Origin: Lytechinus variegatus
Lineage: Eukaryota > Echinodermata > Echinoidea > Temnopleuroida > Toxopneustidae
NCBI RefSeq assembly: GCF_018143015.1
Contig: NC_054743.1
Span: 36,025,243-36,089,242, forward strand
Direction of reading: 5' to 3'
Length of the DNA stretch: 64,000 nucleotides
A program made the translations under genes and the position numbers. This document shows positions 12,801-20,280 of this stretch, piece after piece. Below the pieces are notes generated by a model. It saw only the letters and a program-made list of their open reading frames with translations, searched no databases and was not told the DNA's origin. The number at the start of each line of letters is the position of its first letter. Position 1 is the stretch's first letter.

Positions 12801-14469
12801 ACCTGATAAAAGATGTAGAGAAAAATGTAAAAGGAAACATGGATCTCCTAACCAACGTGTTCCAATATCTTATTTTCAACCTACAATAAGTTGTGATGTA
12901 ATAACACATTAAGTGGTAATGAGGGGGGGGGGGGCTGAGAGGAATTTCAGCAGCCTAGAACTTTGTTTTGCAAAAATATTGTTTGTTTTTTAAACTTATT
13001 GTTGTTTGCATGTCCCAGCGGCCAGTATCTTTTGACTGTGGGTCAATCTACCCCTTGCCACTCTCCACCCGTGTCTTAAGTGGACACCCAGTGGTTGTTT
13101 CATAAAGCTGTTCGTAAGTCAGGATTTTAAGAAAAACTGTTTAAACCCTCGCCAATGAACGTTTTGTGTATACCATTTACCACAAGAAAGGATCACCAGT
13201 CGTTCTTAACTTACAAACAGCTTTATGATACGGCCCCGAGGTAGGATGTGAAAGCCAAGTGTAGTATGCCAAGCACATATAAGTTTGAAAGCTCTTGTTG
13301 TGATGTTCCCGGGGGAAAAGAGAAAGTGGATGTCATGTGCATACGCAGCCAAGCCAGGATCTGATGATTGGGGTAATAATTTATGTGTAAAGTTTACAGA
13401 CAACATCCTGAAATATCAAACACTATATAAAAGTGAAATAGGATATCTAAAAATTCCATTCGGTCATCTCACCTGCTATCCCAAAGGCGGAGACATTCCT
13501 TGACCATCCGGCCATGGGATTGGATGAAGAAGAGGAGGGGGCAGTAGAGCTTCCTCTGTTGCCATGGCGCAACGTCTGTAGGAGGTCTTTGATTTGAGGG
13601 AGAGTGTAGGCGATCTAAAAAGTAATACAAACAAGGAGTCAAGATTCAATTCAATTTGCAGATCTACAAGTACATTAAACATTGCAATAGGGCTACCTTT
13701 AAAAAAAATAGTTTTCAAGGCTATTTTGAGCACTTCGGGGGCTTAATTTACCCCCCCCCCGCTGGCTCCGGTATAATCGGGTCTAAAGTCAATTAAATTT
13801 CCAAATATTGGCCCTTGAATCTAAAATATCTCACCTTATCATCTGTAAGAAGTAGTTCTCTAGCTTCTGTTCGATCAATCTTCAAAACTCTGAATTCTGT
13901 TTCAGCATTGTTTGAGCCTATGACGTAAAAACGCTGGAAAAAAATTACGTTATGAAGACGTTTACATATGTGATTTTAACCATGTGGTGAATTCAAAGAA
14001 AATATTCAGCAGGTAACAAAACTCATACATGTATATGTGAAAGTATAAGACATTTATCGGTGTCTAATATATGACCCGCAGCCTCTAAAACTCATGTGGG
14101 ATAGAAATCGCCACTAGTGTTGAGAGAATGCTTTCATTTAGACAACTTACTTTGACCAATTAAATACCCTCAAGCAGATGCCACATGTAGCTACTCATAA
14201 CCAGCAACGGCTGTTGATTTCCTTAAATATAATTTAACTCGACAGAATAGGTCTTTGGAAATAAGATTACCGAACAGGATTTCTCAATTGTTTTTGCTTG
14301 GTTTATCTGCCCGAATTTTATGATATCTCTGTATTCTGCATAGGTACAGCCATCTAGTTCATTGCTTAGGTGTCTTTACTCCACTGCAGAGAGTGGACAA
14401 AATACTTACAGCTTTGGTTTCATAGAGAACAATCTTCTGGATGTTGCTGATAAAGAAATCTGTCTCCAT
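810..14469 (-). CDS. FIG4: FIG4 polyphosphoinositide phosphatase, 15 exons, 3' partial
   Basis: FIG4 is a Sac-domain phosphatase of the VAC14-PIKFYVE complex on endosome/lysosome membranes and removes the 5-phosphate of PI(3,5)P2. Fifteen exons with GT/AG borders join without frame conflict into 1,464 coding bases (488 residues). The start [20 protein letters not shown] matches the family N-terminus. Ile39 sits at human Ile41, the residue changed in Charcot-Marie-Tooth 4J. The P-loop [12 protein letters not shown] is intact, with the catalytic Cys near residue 466 (human Cys486). The roughly 20-residue shortfall against human lies mostly around exons 7-8, where the human acidic linker is reduced. 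The C-terminal half (about 400 residues) would be below position 1. Exon assignments rest on family similarity, splice sites and phase; no transcript was available. Confidence 0.95.
970..1250 (+). mobile_element. tRNA-derived SINE
   Basis: A tRNA-like head has a cttgtaa anticodon-like loop and a perfect B box (gtgttcgaatccc), followed by a body with ccactttgccactctc and a tail rich in tta/att. It lacks a 3' acceptor stem, so it is a SINE and not a tRNA gene. The loop suggests a tRNA-Thr(TGT)-like ancestor (inference). The same family recurs at 2,300. Confidence 0.85.
2199..2247 (-). CDS. FIG4: FIG4 exon 14 (49-base microexon)
   Basis: It encodes [17 protein letters not shown] between exons 13 and 15. 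Support is indirect but consistent: an acceptor aatctgcag, a donor gttagt, the only phase that rescues the exon 13-15 join (1+48 bases), and a length and IFIRQ-MGVVRTN junction that mirror human GRLQ-TGILRTN. The residues themselves are divergent. Confidence 0.75.
2300..2645 (+). mobile_element. tRNA-derived SINE, full-length copy
   Basis: This is a better-kept copy of the family at 970. The head reads gtggtgtagcggttctgact, the B box is gtgttcgaatccc, the body runs through aatgggtacccgtaggatg, and the tail ends in (att)n. It lies in FIG4 intron 13, about 50 bases upstream of exon 14 in the sense of the gene. Confidence 0.88.
3295..3414 (-). CDS. FIG4: FIG4 exon 13
   Basis: It encodes [20 protein letters not shown] and [19 protein letters not shown] (120 bases), bordered by tttcag and gtaact. 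It aligns with the human segment DRLNVIAESVVKKTGFF. Confidence 0.93.
3650..3977 (-). repeat. Two tandem copies of the 3' half of FIG4 exon 12 plus donor
   Basis: Two ~160-base units repeat exon 12's last ~76 coding bases, its donor and ~80 bases of intron. The nearer-complete copy (exon-like 3,687-3,762) still reads [20 protein letters not shown] and RYTK up to an intact gtaagt donor. The other copy (3,851-3,930) has a damaged frame and a weaker donor. Neither has a recognisable 3' splice site, because the duplication starts inside the exon. Confidence 0.85.
4015..4148 (-). CDS. FIG4: FIG4 exon 12
   Basis: It encodes [20 protein letters not shown] then [20 protein letters not shown] and RYTK (134 bases). 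The acceptor is tttgtag and the donor gtaagt. Its 3' half, with the donor and the start of the following intron, is repeated twice more immediately downstream. Confidence 0.95.
4380..4660 (+). repeat. Purine-rich (GA) tract
   Basis: About 280 bases are almost entirely A and G on the plus strand (gaga, gggag, gaaag words). It is an intronic low-complexity tract next to the MITE at 4,699. Confidence 0.9.
4699..4904. mobile_element. MITE with cagagctgccaa terminal inverted repeats
   Basis: The ends cagagctgccaa and ttggcagctctg are exact inverted repeats enclosing 206 bases. The interior repeats aatcagtatt-type words. It is a non-coding insertion in FIG4 intron 11. The elements at 8,626 and 60,191 have related ends. 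Confidence 0.85.
4968..5065 (-). CDS. FIG4: FIG4 exon 11
   Basis: It encodes [20 protein letters not shown] and [12 protein letters not shown], with acceptor tttacag and donor gtgagt (98 bases). It matches human ADPFAH..RFGSPIIILNLVK. Confidence 0.95.
5753..5915 (-). CDS. FIG4: FIG4 exon 10
   Basis: It encodes [20 protein letters not shown], then [19 protein letters not shown] and PKPPIS (163 bases). The [11 protein letters not shown] block is a Sac-domain hallmark. The donor is AGTA|gtaagt. Confidence 0.95.
6827..7494. mobile_element. Inverted-repeat element with three ~160-base internal repeats
   Basis: The ends ttttgtgtctcgcccac and gtgggcgagacaaaa are inverted. Inside are three direct repeats of ~160 bases (about 6,950, 7,105 and 7,265), each with a TGACCT-rich block, a ccatgtgacct block and a caagtttggtt block. 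It lies in FIG4 intron 9. No transposase is present. Confidence 0.85.
7630..7730 (-). CDS. FIG4: FIG4 exon 9
   Basis: It encodes [20 protein letters not shown] and [13 protein letters not shown], the strongly conserved [15 protein letters not shown] block. It is 101 bases and ends in phase 0 at a gtagat donor. Confidence 0.95.
7943..8245. mobile_element. MITE family A (cgtattctgaagt ends)
   Basis: The ends cgtattctgaagtcaggttt and aacccaacttcagaatacg form inverted repeats around ~300 bases. A second copy is at 61,299-61,602 and a fragment at 20,221. It sits in FIG4 intron 8. Confidence 0.88.
8480..8608. mobile_element. MITE family B (gttccgtaacacaaagg ends)
   Basis: It is a 129-base element with ends ttccgtaacacaaaggtt and aacctttgtgttacgg and several internal gatcaatcgt/acgattgat words. 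It could fold into one long hairpin. Relatives lie at 59,590-59,868. Confidence 0.88.
8626..8806. mobile_element. Dispersed element with cagagatgccaagt end
   Basis: The left end cagagatgccaagttcaaa and the internal gtgagtctcacgcataatgc palindrome match the larger copy at 60,191-60,616. It is non-coding and lies in FIG4 intron 8. Confidence 0.8.
8882..9022 (-). CDS. FIG4: FIG4 exon 8
   Basis: It encodes [20 protein letters not shown] and then the conserved [11 protein letters not shown] (141 bases). The donor TGCA|gtatcc is atypical, but it is the one that keeps frame and spacing: six residues between GQ and the next GRP, as in human. A decayed copy of part of this exon lies 5' of it at 9,141-9,205. 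Confidence 0.9.
9141..9205 (-). pseudogene. Relic duplicate of part of FIG4 exon 8
   Basis: About 65 bases match the first half of exon 8 (gtacccattcagaccaagcc in minus sense) with scattered changes, including an in-frame TGA. The copy lacks the exon's 3' half and donor. It lies in the intron just 5' of the real exon 8, so it is a decayed tandem partial duplication. Confidence 0.85.
9206..10521. other. FIG4 introns 6-7, no further feature
   Basis: Apart from exon 7, this stretch is AT-rich intron. I see only short A/T runs and no recognisable repeat family or additional exon. Confidence 0.5.
9585..9643 (-). CDS. FIG4: FIG4 exon 7
   Basis: It encodes [19 protein letters not shown] in 59 bases, with acceptor gtgcag and donor gtaagt. 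The Sac-domain [10 protein letters not shown] signature is clear. Confidence 0.95.
10522..10572 (-). CDS. FIG4: FIG4 exon 6
   Basis: It encodes [18 protein letters not shown] in 51 bases, nearly identical to the human segment. The acceptor is gcattag and the donor gtaggt. Confidence 0.95.
11195..11505 (-). mobile_element. tRNA-derived SINE, second family
   Basis: In the minus sense it has a tRNA-like head (gtggcccagtggataagtct, B box gggtttgaatccc), a body containing tttatccacactgtgctgca and gaatgggtacccggcagg, and a (taa)n tail. Copies of the same body are at 24,890 and 32,633. It lies in FIG4 intron 5. Confidence 0.85.
11660..11805. repeat. (CATC)n-type microsatellite
   Basis: Imperfect ccatccatctatc repeats interrupted by short unique words, in a FIG4 intron. 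Confidence 0.85.
12098..12199 (-). CDS. FIG4: FIG4 exon 5
   Basis: It encodes the conserved [19 protein letters not shown] stretch and ends HPDEAR (102 bases). The acceptor is ctgcag and the donor gtttgt. Confidence 0.95.
12748..12802 (-). CDS. FIG4: FIG4 exon 4
   Basis: It encodes [19 protein letters not shown], matching human GFVRFLEGYYIVLITKRRK. It is 55 bases, starting at phase 1 and leaving two bases, with a tatcag acceptor and a gtaagt donor. Confidence 0.95.
13010..13440 (+). mobile_element. Degenerate SINE split by a MITE
   Basis: The words ccttgccactctccaccc, aggatgtgaaagcc, agtatgcc and gatctgatgattggggtaat correspond in order to the SINE body at 2,300. The tRNA head is missing and the body is interrupted at 13,091-13,237. 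Confidence 0.7.
13091..13237. mobile_element. MITE (tcataaagctgttcgtaagt ends) inside a SINE
   Basis: The ends tttcataaagctgttcgtaa and ttacaaacagctttatgata are inverted repeats; the right end closes with cggcccc. At ~147 bases it is hairpin-like and interrupts the SINE body, so it inserted later. Confidence 0.85.
13473..13614 (-). CDS. FIG4: FIG4 exon 3
   Basis: It encodes [20 protein letters not shown], a serine-rich stretch, and ends NVSAFGIAG with a split codon (142 bases). The borders are tttttag and GCAG|gtgag. The Ser-rich segment replaces the family's variable loop before the conserved VSAFG motif. Confidence 0.93.
13835..13933 (-). CDS. FIG4: FIG4 exon 2
   Basis: It encodes 33 residues ([20 protein letters not shown] then [13 protein letters not shown]), phase 0 to 0, bordered by ttccag and AAG|gtgaga. 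It is almost colinear with human FIG4 and contains the Ile equivalent to human Ile41. Confidence 0.95.
14410..14469 (-). CDS. FIG4: FIG4 exon 1 (start codon)
   Basis: It encodes 20 residues beginning [20 protein letters not shown] and ends in phase 0 at a GCT|gtaagt donor. The start gives an N-terminus about as long as in vertebrates. An upstream 3' splice site (ttcag) near 14,523 suggests that the first coding exon carries some 5' UTR and that a separate non-coding first exon lies further up. The frame is also open upstream of this Met to that splice site, so a slightly longer N-terminus cannot be excluded. Confidence 0.9.
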
Positions 14470-14522
14470 GCTCAGTCCAAGAACTTTTCTTGCTTCAATA
14501 TTTAGTTCATATCCCAAAATTC

Positions 14523-16494
14523 TGAATGTAAACAAAAGAAAATGATTGTGTTTAACGTTTATCGATGAACCATATTCCATGTGCATACATGTATGGTAAG
14601 GTACCCAAATTATGCACAGTACATGTACCTCTTGTCTGCGCAATTCTAATAAAAGAAGACACACAATGATGACTCAAAATTTTGGGAAAATATAGAATTT
14701 CAGGCATTTCAAGTGATAGACAGGAATAACTGTTGTTTCTGGAGATTTCCTTAACAATTTCTGACATTTCACTATAATGGTGAGTGGAGCCAACGTACAC
14801 GTACATGTAGTTCAGCGGAACCAAAATACAGAGACTGAAGCTTTTGGTCTTTTCCACTGGTTCACTGCAACTATCCTGCCTACGGGGAAACTACAGGTAG
14901 GACTATGGTATGCCAATGCTGTACATAGCACACACTTTAAAAATCATTAAAATATCACTTTTGTGACCAACATTACTAATTTCCATAGTTACAATTTATT
15001 TTCATTAGTAACTTGGGGAATAATTGTTGTATTTACCAGAGCGCTCAAAAACTTGAATTTTGGGCATATTTTTGTGTACGCCCTCTATTGGTGGAAAGTA
15101 ATATGGCAAGAAAATTTTCATTTTTCAACCTCTATTTTTAATTAAGAAAAATAATTCAAAGAATTACATTTACATGAGAGCCAAGTTATAAGATGAATAG
15201 CTGTAATGATTATCAATAGTGTAAGAAAATCAAGCAGTTGTCCCATCGAAAAAGGGAAAATAAGCCAAATGTTATGGAATTCAATAGAACAAAATAGTCA
15301 GATGAATCCTGTTTAAAATTAATCAACCATTTAATTCAAATAGAAATTAAGAAGTGTTGCCGCATCTATCGCAACAAATAACTGTTCATTCAAAGAAAAT
15401 AAATATATCAAATACATATGGATTATAATCATAAACTTATGAACAAATAAATGAATTGTCCCAGAAAAGATCTATCTATCTGAGTTCAACTCTTATTTCA
15501 ACTCGAAGAAATCGCAAAGGCCTTTTATTTGATTATTATGTTGGATGAATTAAAGTTTATTAATGACAATGTTCAGCAGTTCGAATCAAATCGATCGATC
15601 AACGAAGTCCCCTCATGGTGTAGCTACATCATTATACATGTATCAAGGTGTCCTCGCAGGAAGTGACGTATAGCTTTCTCGACGAATGATCAAACAGCGC
15701 GAAGAATCCAAAAATTTTCCGAAGTTCTACCGAGTATTATGGTGGTCGGTCAGATAACATTCCGTGGATTTGTTCCCAAGACTTTCAGCTAATATTAAAT
15801 TAACAAACCATCATTTACTAAAGTGTCTGTTTGTAATTAATTCTGGGACACTTTCTTTGCATACAAGAGGCTGTTACATCCTAACACAGCCCTGTTAAAA
15901 ACCATGAATTAAATCAAGGCTTAAAAAATCACCAATTACTGTCAGAGTAGAGTCCTAATTTATTCACTGAAACAAAAACAAGTTAAATACTTCAATCCTT
16001 TACTAAAGAGACGTTTTAAATCTCTGAATAACTCACTGACCTGGTATTTGAGCTTGAAACATTTTACATACATGTATACCAATATGGAACATTTTATTAG
16101 CACCTAACATATAATAAATTCTAGTGACGGTAAACATAATAAATTCAAGAAAACCTCACTCTTCAAATTACACAATCAATTTAGTTGATGGATCAATTAT
16201 GTCAATTAATTTATCACGACCATTGATAATGATTTTCTCTCATTCCGTACGGTTGTTTACTTGTACATAAAATTCGCATAAAAGTGGAATATTTCATTTT
16301 GTTAGATTAATACGTTCAATGTCTTCTTTCTACACAAATTAGCAATATCTTCATTTTGTCAAAATAATCGTTTACAATTATTTCTGGTGCTTAGATTATG
16401 AAACAAAAGTGTAGGCCTACTCACAGTAATATAGGTAAAATCATGTTTATGGCAGGAAAATAGGGCTTGACGGAAATGGAGAAAAACTCAGCGA
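14523..16494. other. 5' flank of FIG4
   Basis: It is mostly unique AT-rich sequence. It probably holds the non-coding first exon and promoter of FIG4; the best promoter candidate is the ETS/CRE-like site at 15,655. No other gene or repeat was recognised. Confidence 0.5.
15655..15670 (-). promoter_or_regulatory. Composite ETS-CRE-like site, candidate FIG4 promoter
   Basis: The plus strand reads caggaagtgacgta, an ETS core (GGAAGTG) fused to a CRE half (TGACGT), an arrangement known from housekeeping promoters. It lies about 1.2 kb upstream of the FIG4 start codon and ~1.1 kb beyond the 5' splice acceptor. Its use by FIG4 is inferred. Confidence 0.4.
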
Positions 16495-18733
16495 CCTGGG
16501 GCGGTATTCTGAAACCGTTCTTATCTTAATTTTGTTCTTATCTACGTCACTTTCTTAAATTGGTATTCTGAAAACGTTCTTATCTTTTTCTTATCTTTTG
16601 TTCTTATCTTTGTTCTTATCTTGCTCTCCACCCAATGCTGAGCGCGTAGATTTACGACTCGCGCATATAATACCAAAGCGTGCTAAAAGATAAGAACAGA
16701 ATGTAGATAAGTGGTATTCTGAAAACGTTCTTATCTTTTTTCTTTCTTATCTTTCACGATATTTAAGATAATATTTAAGATAGCTAGAGGGTTATCACAT
16801 CTCACGATGTCCATGTTTTTTCTTGCTCAAAATCGATGGCCTCTAGTAGTAACAAGTACCCACAAGTATTCCTCCCACCATTTATTTCATTCACCCTTTA
16901 TTTTGCCCGTCTCTTTTTTCTATCCCTTCTTTCTTTTCCATTTTTTATTCCTTTCTATCTGTCTGTCTTTCTTCCTTTCTATCTGTCTGTCTTTTGTCCT
17001 TTCTATCTGTCTGTCTTTCTTCCTTCTATCTGTCTGTCTTTCTTCCTTTCTATCTGTCTGTCTTTCTCCCTTTCTATCTGTCTGTCTTTCTGTCTTTCTT
17101 CCTTTCTATCTGTCTGTCTTTCTTCCTATCTGTCTGTCTTTCTTCTTTTCTTTCATTCTTCATTTATATCTTTACTTTTGTTCTGTTTGAATCTTTTAAT
17201 TTCTTTTTTTTTTCTTTTGCTTTGTTTCATTTATACTTCATCTTTCTTCCTTTTTTATTTTCCCTTTTCGTTTTATCCCTTTTTTTTTTTACTGAGTCTT
17301 TTTTCTGCTTTCCCCCCGTTTCTCTTCCTTTCCTTTCTTTTTCTTTTTTCTTTCTTTCTTCCTTCACTTGTTGTAATCTTTATTTTTCTTCCTTATTTTT
17401 CTTCCATCCTTTCGTTTTTATACATGCTTTTCCTTTTTTAATCATTCATTTCATTTTCCCCCTTTTTCTTCCTTCCCTTTAATAATTCTTAATTTTTCTT
17501 ATTTTTTTATTTCTGCTTTCTGACACTTTTGTGTCTTTTTTTACTTTCTTTCTTTTTTTTCTTTATTTTGCTCATTCTTTTTTCGTTCGTTCTTTATTTA
17601 CTCTTTTTTTTTACTTTCTTTCTTCTCTCTGTCTTTCTTCTATTAACTTTTTCTTTATTCTTTCCATTGATTTTTTTTCTTTTTTTTTTTCCCAACTTTT
17701 TATTTTCCCTTTCGTTTTCTTTTTCTTTCTTTCTTTCTTTCTTTATTTCTTTCTTTCCTTCTTTCTTTCTTTCTTTTTTTTTCTTTCTTTCCTTATTTCT
17801 TTTTTCTATGAATTTACCTTTCTTTCTTTATCTTTTTGTAGTCTTCATATTTGCGTCAAATTTCCTTTCATTTTTTTCTCTCATCTTTATTTCTTTGTTT
17901 AATTTTCTTTTTTTTCTCTCTTCCTTCACTTTTTACATTTTTATTCCCTTTTTTCTCTTTCTTTTTATTTCTTTCTAACTTTCTTTCATTCGTTTTTTTT
18001 AGACTTTTTTTTTGTTTTTCGGTTCCTTGTTAATTTATTTTATCTTATATTAGTTTGACCTTTTTCTATTTTTGTGTGTATTCCTTTTAGTTAATTTCTT
18101 TTTTTCTTCATTTTTGTTCCTTCACTTTATCATGGATAATTGTTCTATTTTTTCTTCCTTTTCCCTCTTTTATTCATTCTATTTTCTTTCTTTTTTATTT
18201 TTGAATTCTTTTTGCTTGCTTTCTTTCGTTTACTCTTTATTTTTTCATTATTTTCTGCTTTGTCCCTTTCATCTTTTTTTTCTGCTTCATTCTGACCCTT
18301 TTCTGTCTTCTTTCTTTCATACCTACTTACTTTCTTTCTTCATATTTTGTTCTTTATTCGTACCTGCTTTATTTACTTTTCTTACTTTTTTTTGCACGTG
18401 GACGTCTCGAAATAATAAAATCAGTCATTGCGTATAAAATGCCTATTTCGCGCAATGCGCCAGAAACGGTGAACGCGCAGCGCCCATGATATTCTCTTCA
18501 CATAAGGAACGCTTCTATTGGTTAAACTGCCAATATAAAGCGCATTTTGATTGGTAAAATCTTAAAAATGGGCGTGTTGGAGATAAGAAGGGGGCAGTCC
18601 TTACAGAGATAAGAACGCGTTAAGAAGATTTTCAGAATACCGATTTGCAATGATTTAAGCGTCTTCTTATCTCAGTGAGATAAGATAAAAGATAAGAACA
18701 AAGATAAGAACGTTTTCAGAATACCACCCCAGG
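16495..18733. mobile_element. 2.2-kb inverted-repeat element with polypyrimidine core
   Basis: Both ends read cctggggYggtattctgaaa in inverted orientation, followed by arrays of gataagaacgtttt/ttcttatctt words. The end word recurs inside each arm (for example near 16,560, 16,710 and 18,630), giving arms of several hundred bases. The interior is a ~1.5-kb T/C tract (16,905-18,400). No transposase was found. Confidence 0.85.
16905..18400 (+). repeat. 1.5-kb polypyrimidine tract
   Basis: The plus strand is overwhelmingly T and C. From 16,950 to 17,150 it carries tandem tttctatctgtctgtctttc units, then ttctttctttc runs. Long overlapping open frames on this strand (Phe/Ser/Leu-rich) are composition artefacts. 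Confidence 0.95.
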
Positions 18734-19113
18734 TGTTGCCTGAGGAAAAGATGTTGCTAGCCGAATTCATAAATCAAGGCCCTGATAAGTCACCAATTCC
18801 ACAACACTCATACTGCTAAGATATAGGGTCACTCTCACACCTACATGTAACCGTCCCTAGCCAGATAAAAAATCAACTGCGCTGTATGAGCTTGATACGT
18901 AAACCTTCAGACCTACATGCACAATATCGAACCAAACCCTTAGTTATTTGCATATTCAAATTAGGCCTAGGAAATATTTTCAAACGCCCTCTACAGTGAG
19001 GAAATAATAAAAAATCAAATAAATTTTCTCATTTATTCTGACACCAAACATTGCCACCCTAGTTATTTTGCCACACATGGAGATGTAACTGAGAACAAGG
19101 TTATATCATAACT

Positions 19114-19688
19114 AGGGGCCTGTTGCATGAAAGGGTCTTCCAAAGAATGGTTCTACGTAAGAACGAGATATCGCTCAACTGTTTCACAAAGCCGTTTTGG
19201 CCGTATGGTCCTTGGAAAGATACCTCCAGACATGTCCTACCTAGGGTCTCTTTTGTTAAAATATCAATGAAAGGTGTCTCTAAAACTAAAGGGCACTGTG
19301 TTCTAAATAAGGAAAATAATGAAATTTTGATTTTATCAAGTTATGTTTGTGAATCTTTGATTTTTTTTTCTTTTTTTACCTCATAAAGTAAGCTCCATGC
19401 ACATCAATTCTACAATCAGTAATACATAAAAAAATTATTTGATCTCCATTTATTGAAACATGATTTTATGAAAAGTCGTCATTCCGAAAAAAATGTTCAG
19501 GTGATATGATGAAGACTACATATTTTTCCTATACTGTTCAATTGATATCAAACGATGGCGCAGACTTGAAAGACAAAATTGCCTTCGTGAAACTAGAAAG
19601 CGCTGATTTGTAGCCAATCTTCCTATCTCGGAAGAATGGTCCTAGGACGTTCCTATGTATCGCTCATCTCGTCATGCAACAGGCCCCT
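19114..19688. mobile_element. MITE-like element (aggggcctgttgcatga ends)
   Basis: Exact 17-base terminal inverted repeats enclose ~575 bases. The subterminal tatcgct and ttcc.aagaatggt words are also mirrored. It is non-coding and lies in the FIG4-MANEA intergenic region. Confidence 0.9.
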
Positions 19689-20220
19689 GGTTCATTGAAT
19701 GAGTGGTCTATTCACAGAGTGACAGACAGCCTTGACAAAATGCAGCCTTTCTCATCAAAATCCCTGAATCGTGTGTAAAGTTAATATTCTTTTTTCAAAT
19801 TTATAGTGAGGGGAATTATGGAAGTCTTGCCAAGCATGGCAAGCACTCAGTGGAATGGAGACAACGTACAAACATCATTAAGATCAATTTCAACCATGTC
19901 AAATGCAAAATCTTCATTCACTCAACTCAATTGACGCCTACGGTCAACACTCGACACTCAGCGCTGCAGCAAGCGGGGAACGCCCCGGGAGGGCGCCGGT
20001 GAACTACCGGTACTCGGTAGAATGTACGGCAGAAGACTCCACCCGATTCAATTGCCAAAACAAGATTATTTCATTTCCACAGCCTACCTATAAAAGTCAG
20101 GTCCTCAAATCCAAAATATTAGAATGAATAAATGAAGCCTTTCGTCCGTACCGTAGCTCTAGCTGGCTCTGGCTTCTTTGGAGTTGGAGGTCCAGACAGG
20201 GGCAGAGCCACAGTCACCGA

Positions 20221-20280
20221 TTTGTGCTAAAATTATGATAAGCCAAGCGTGTCAACATTTTGTGCTTAATGTTTATTGCG
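20221..20280. mobile_element. Fragment of MITE family A
   Basis: The stretch tgctaaaattatgataagcc plus tgtcaacattttgtgctt matches the subterminal part of the copy at 7,943. The terminal repeats are missing. Confidence 0.6.

Noticed and set aside
16807-18437. Several long overlapping plus-strand open frames rich in Phe, Ser and Leu
   Set aside because: They come from the polypyrimidine tract, which lacks stop codons in most frames; no domain or start context supports them.
20140-20225. Minus-strand exon encoding SVTVALPLSGPPTPKKPEPA
   Set aside because: The peptide looks protein-like and the patch is GC-rich, but the splice sites are poor, it abuts a MITE fragment and no family was recognised.
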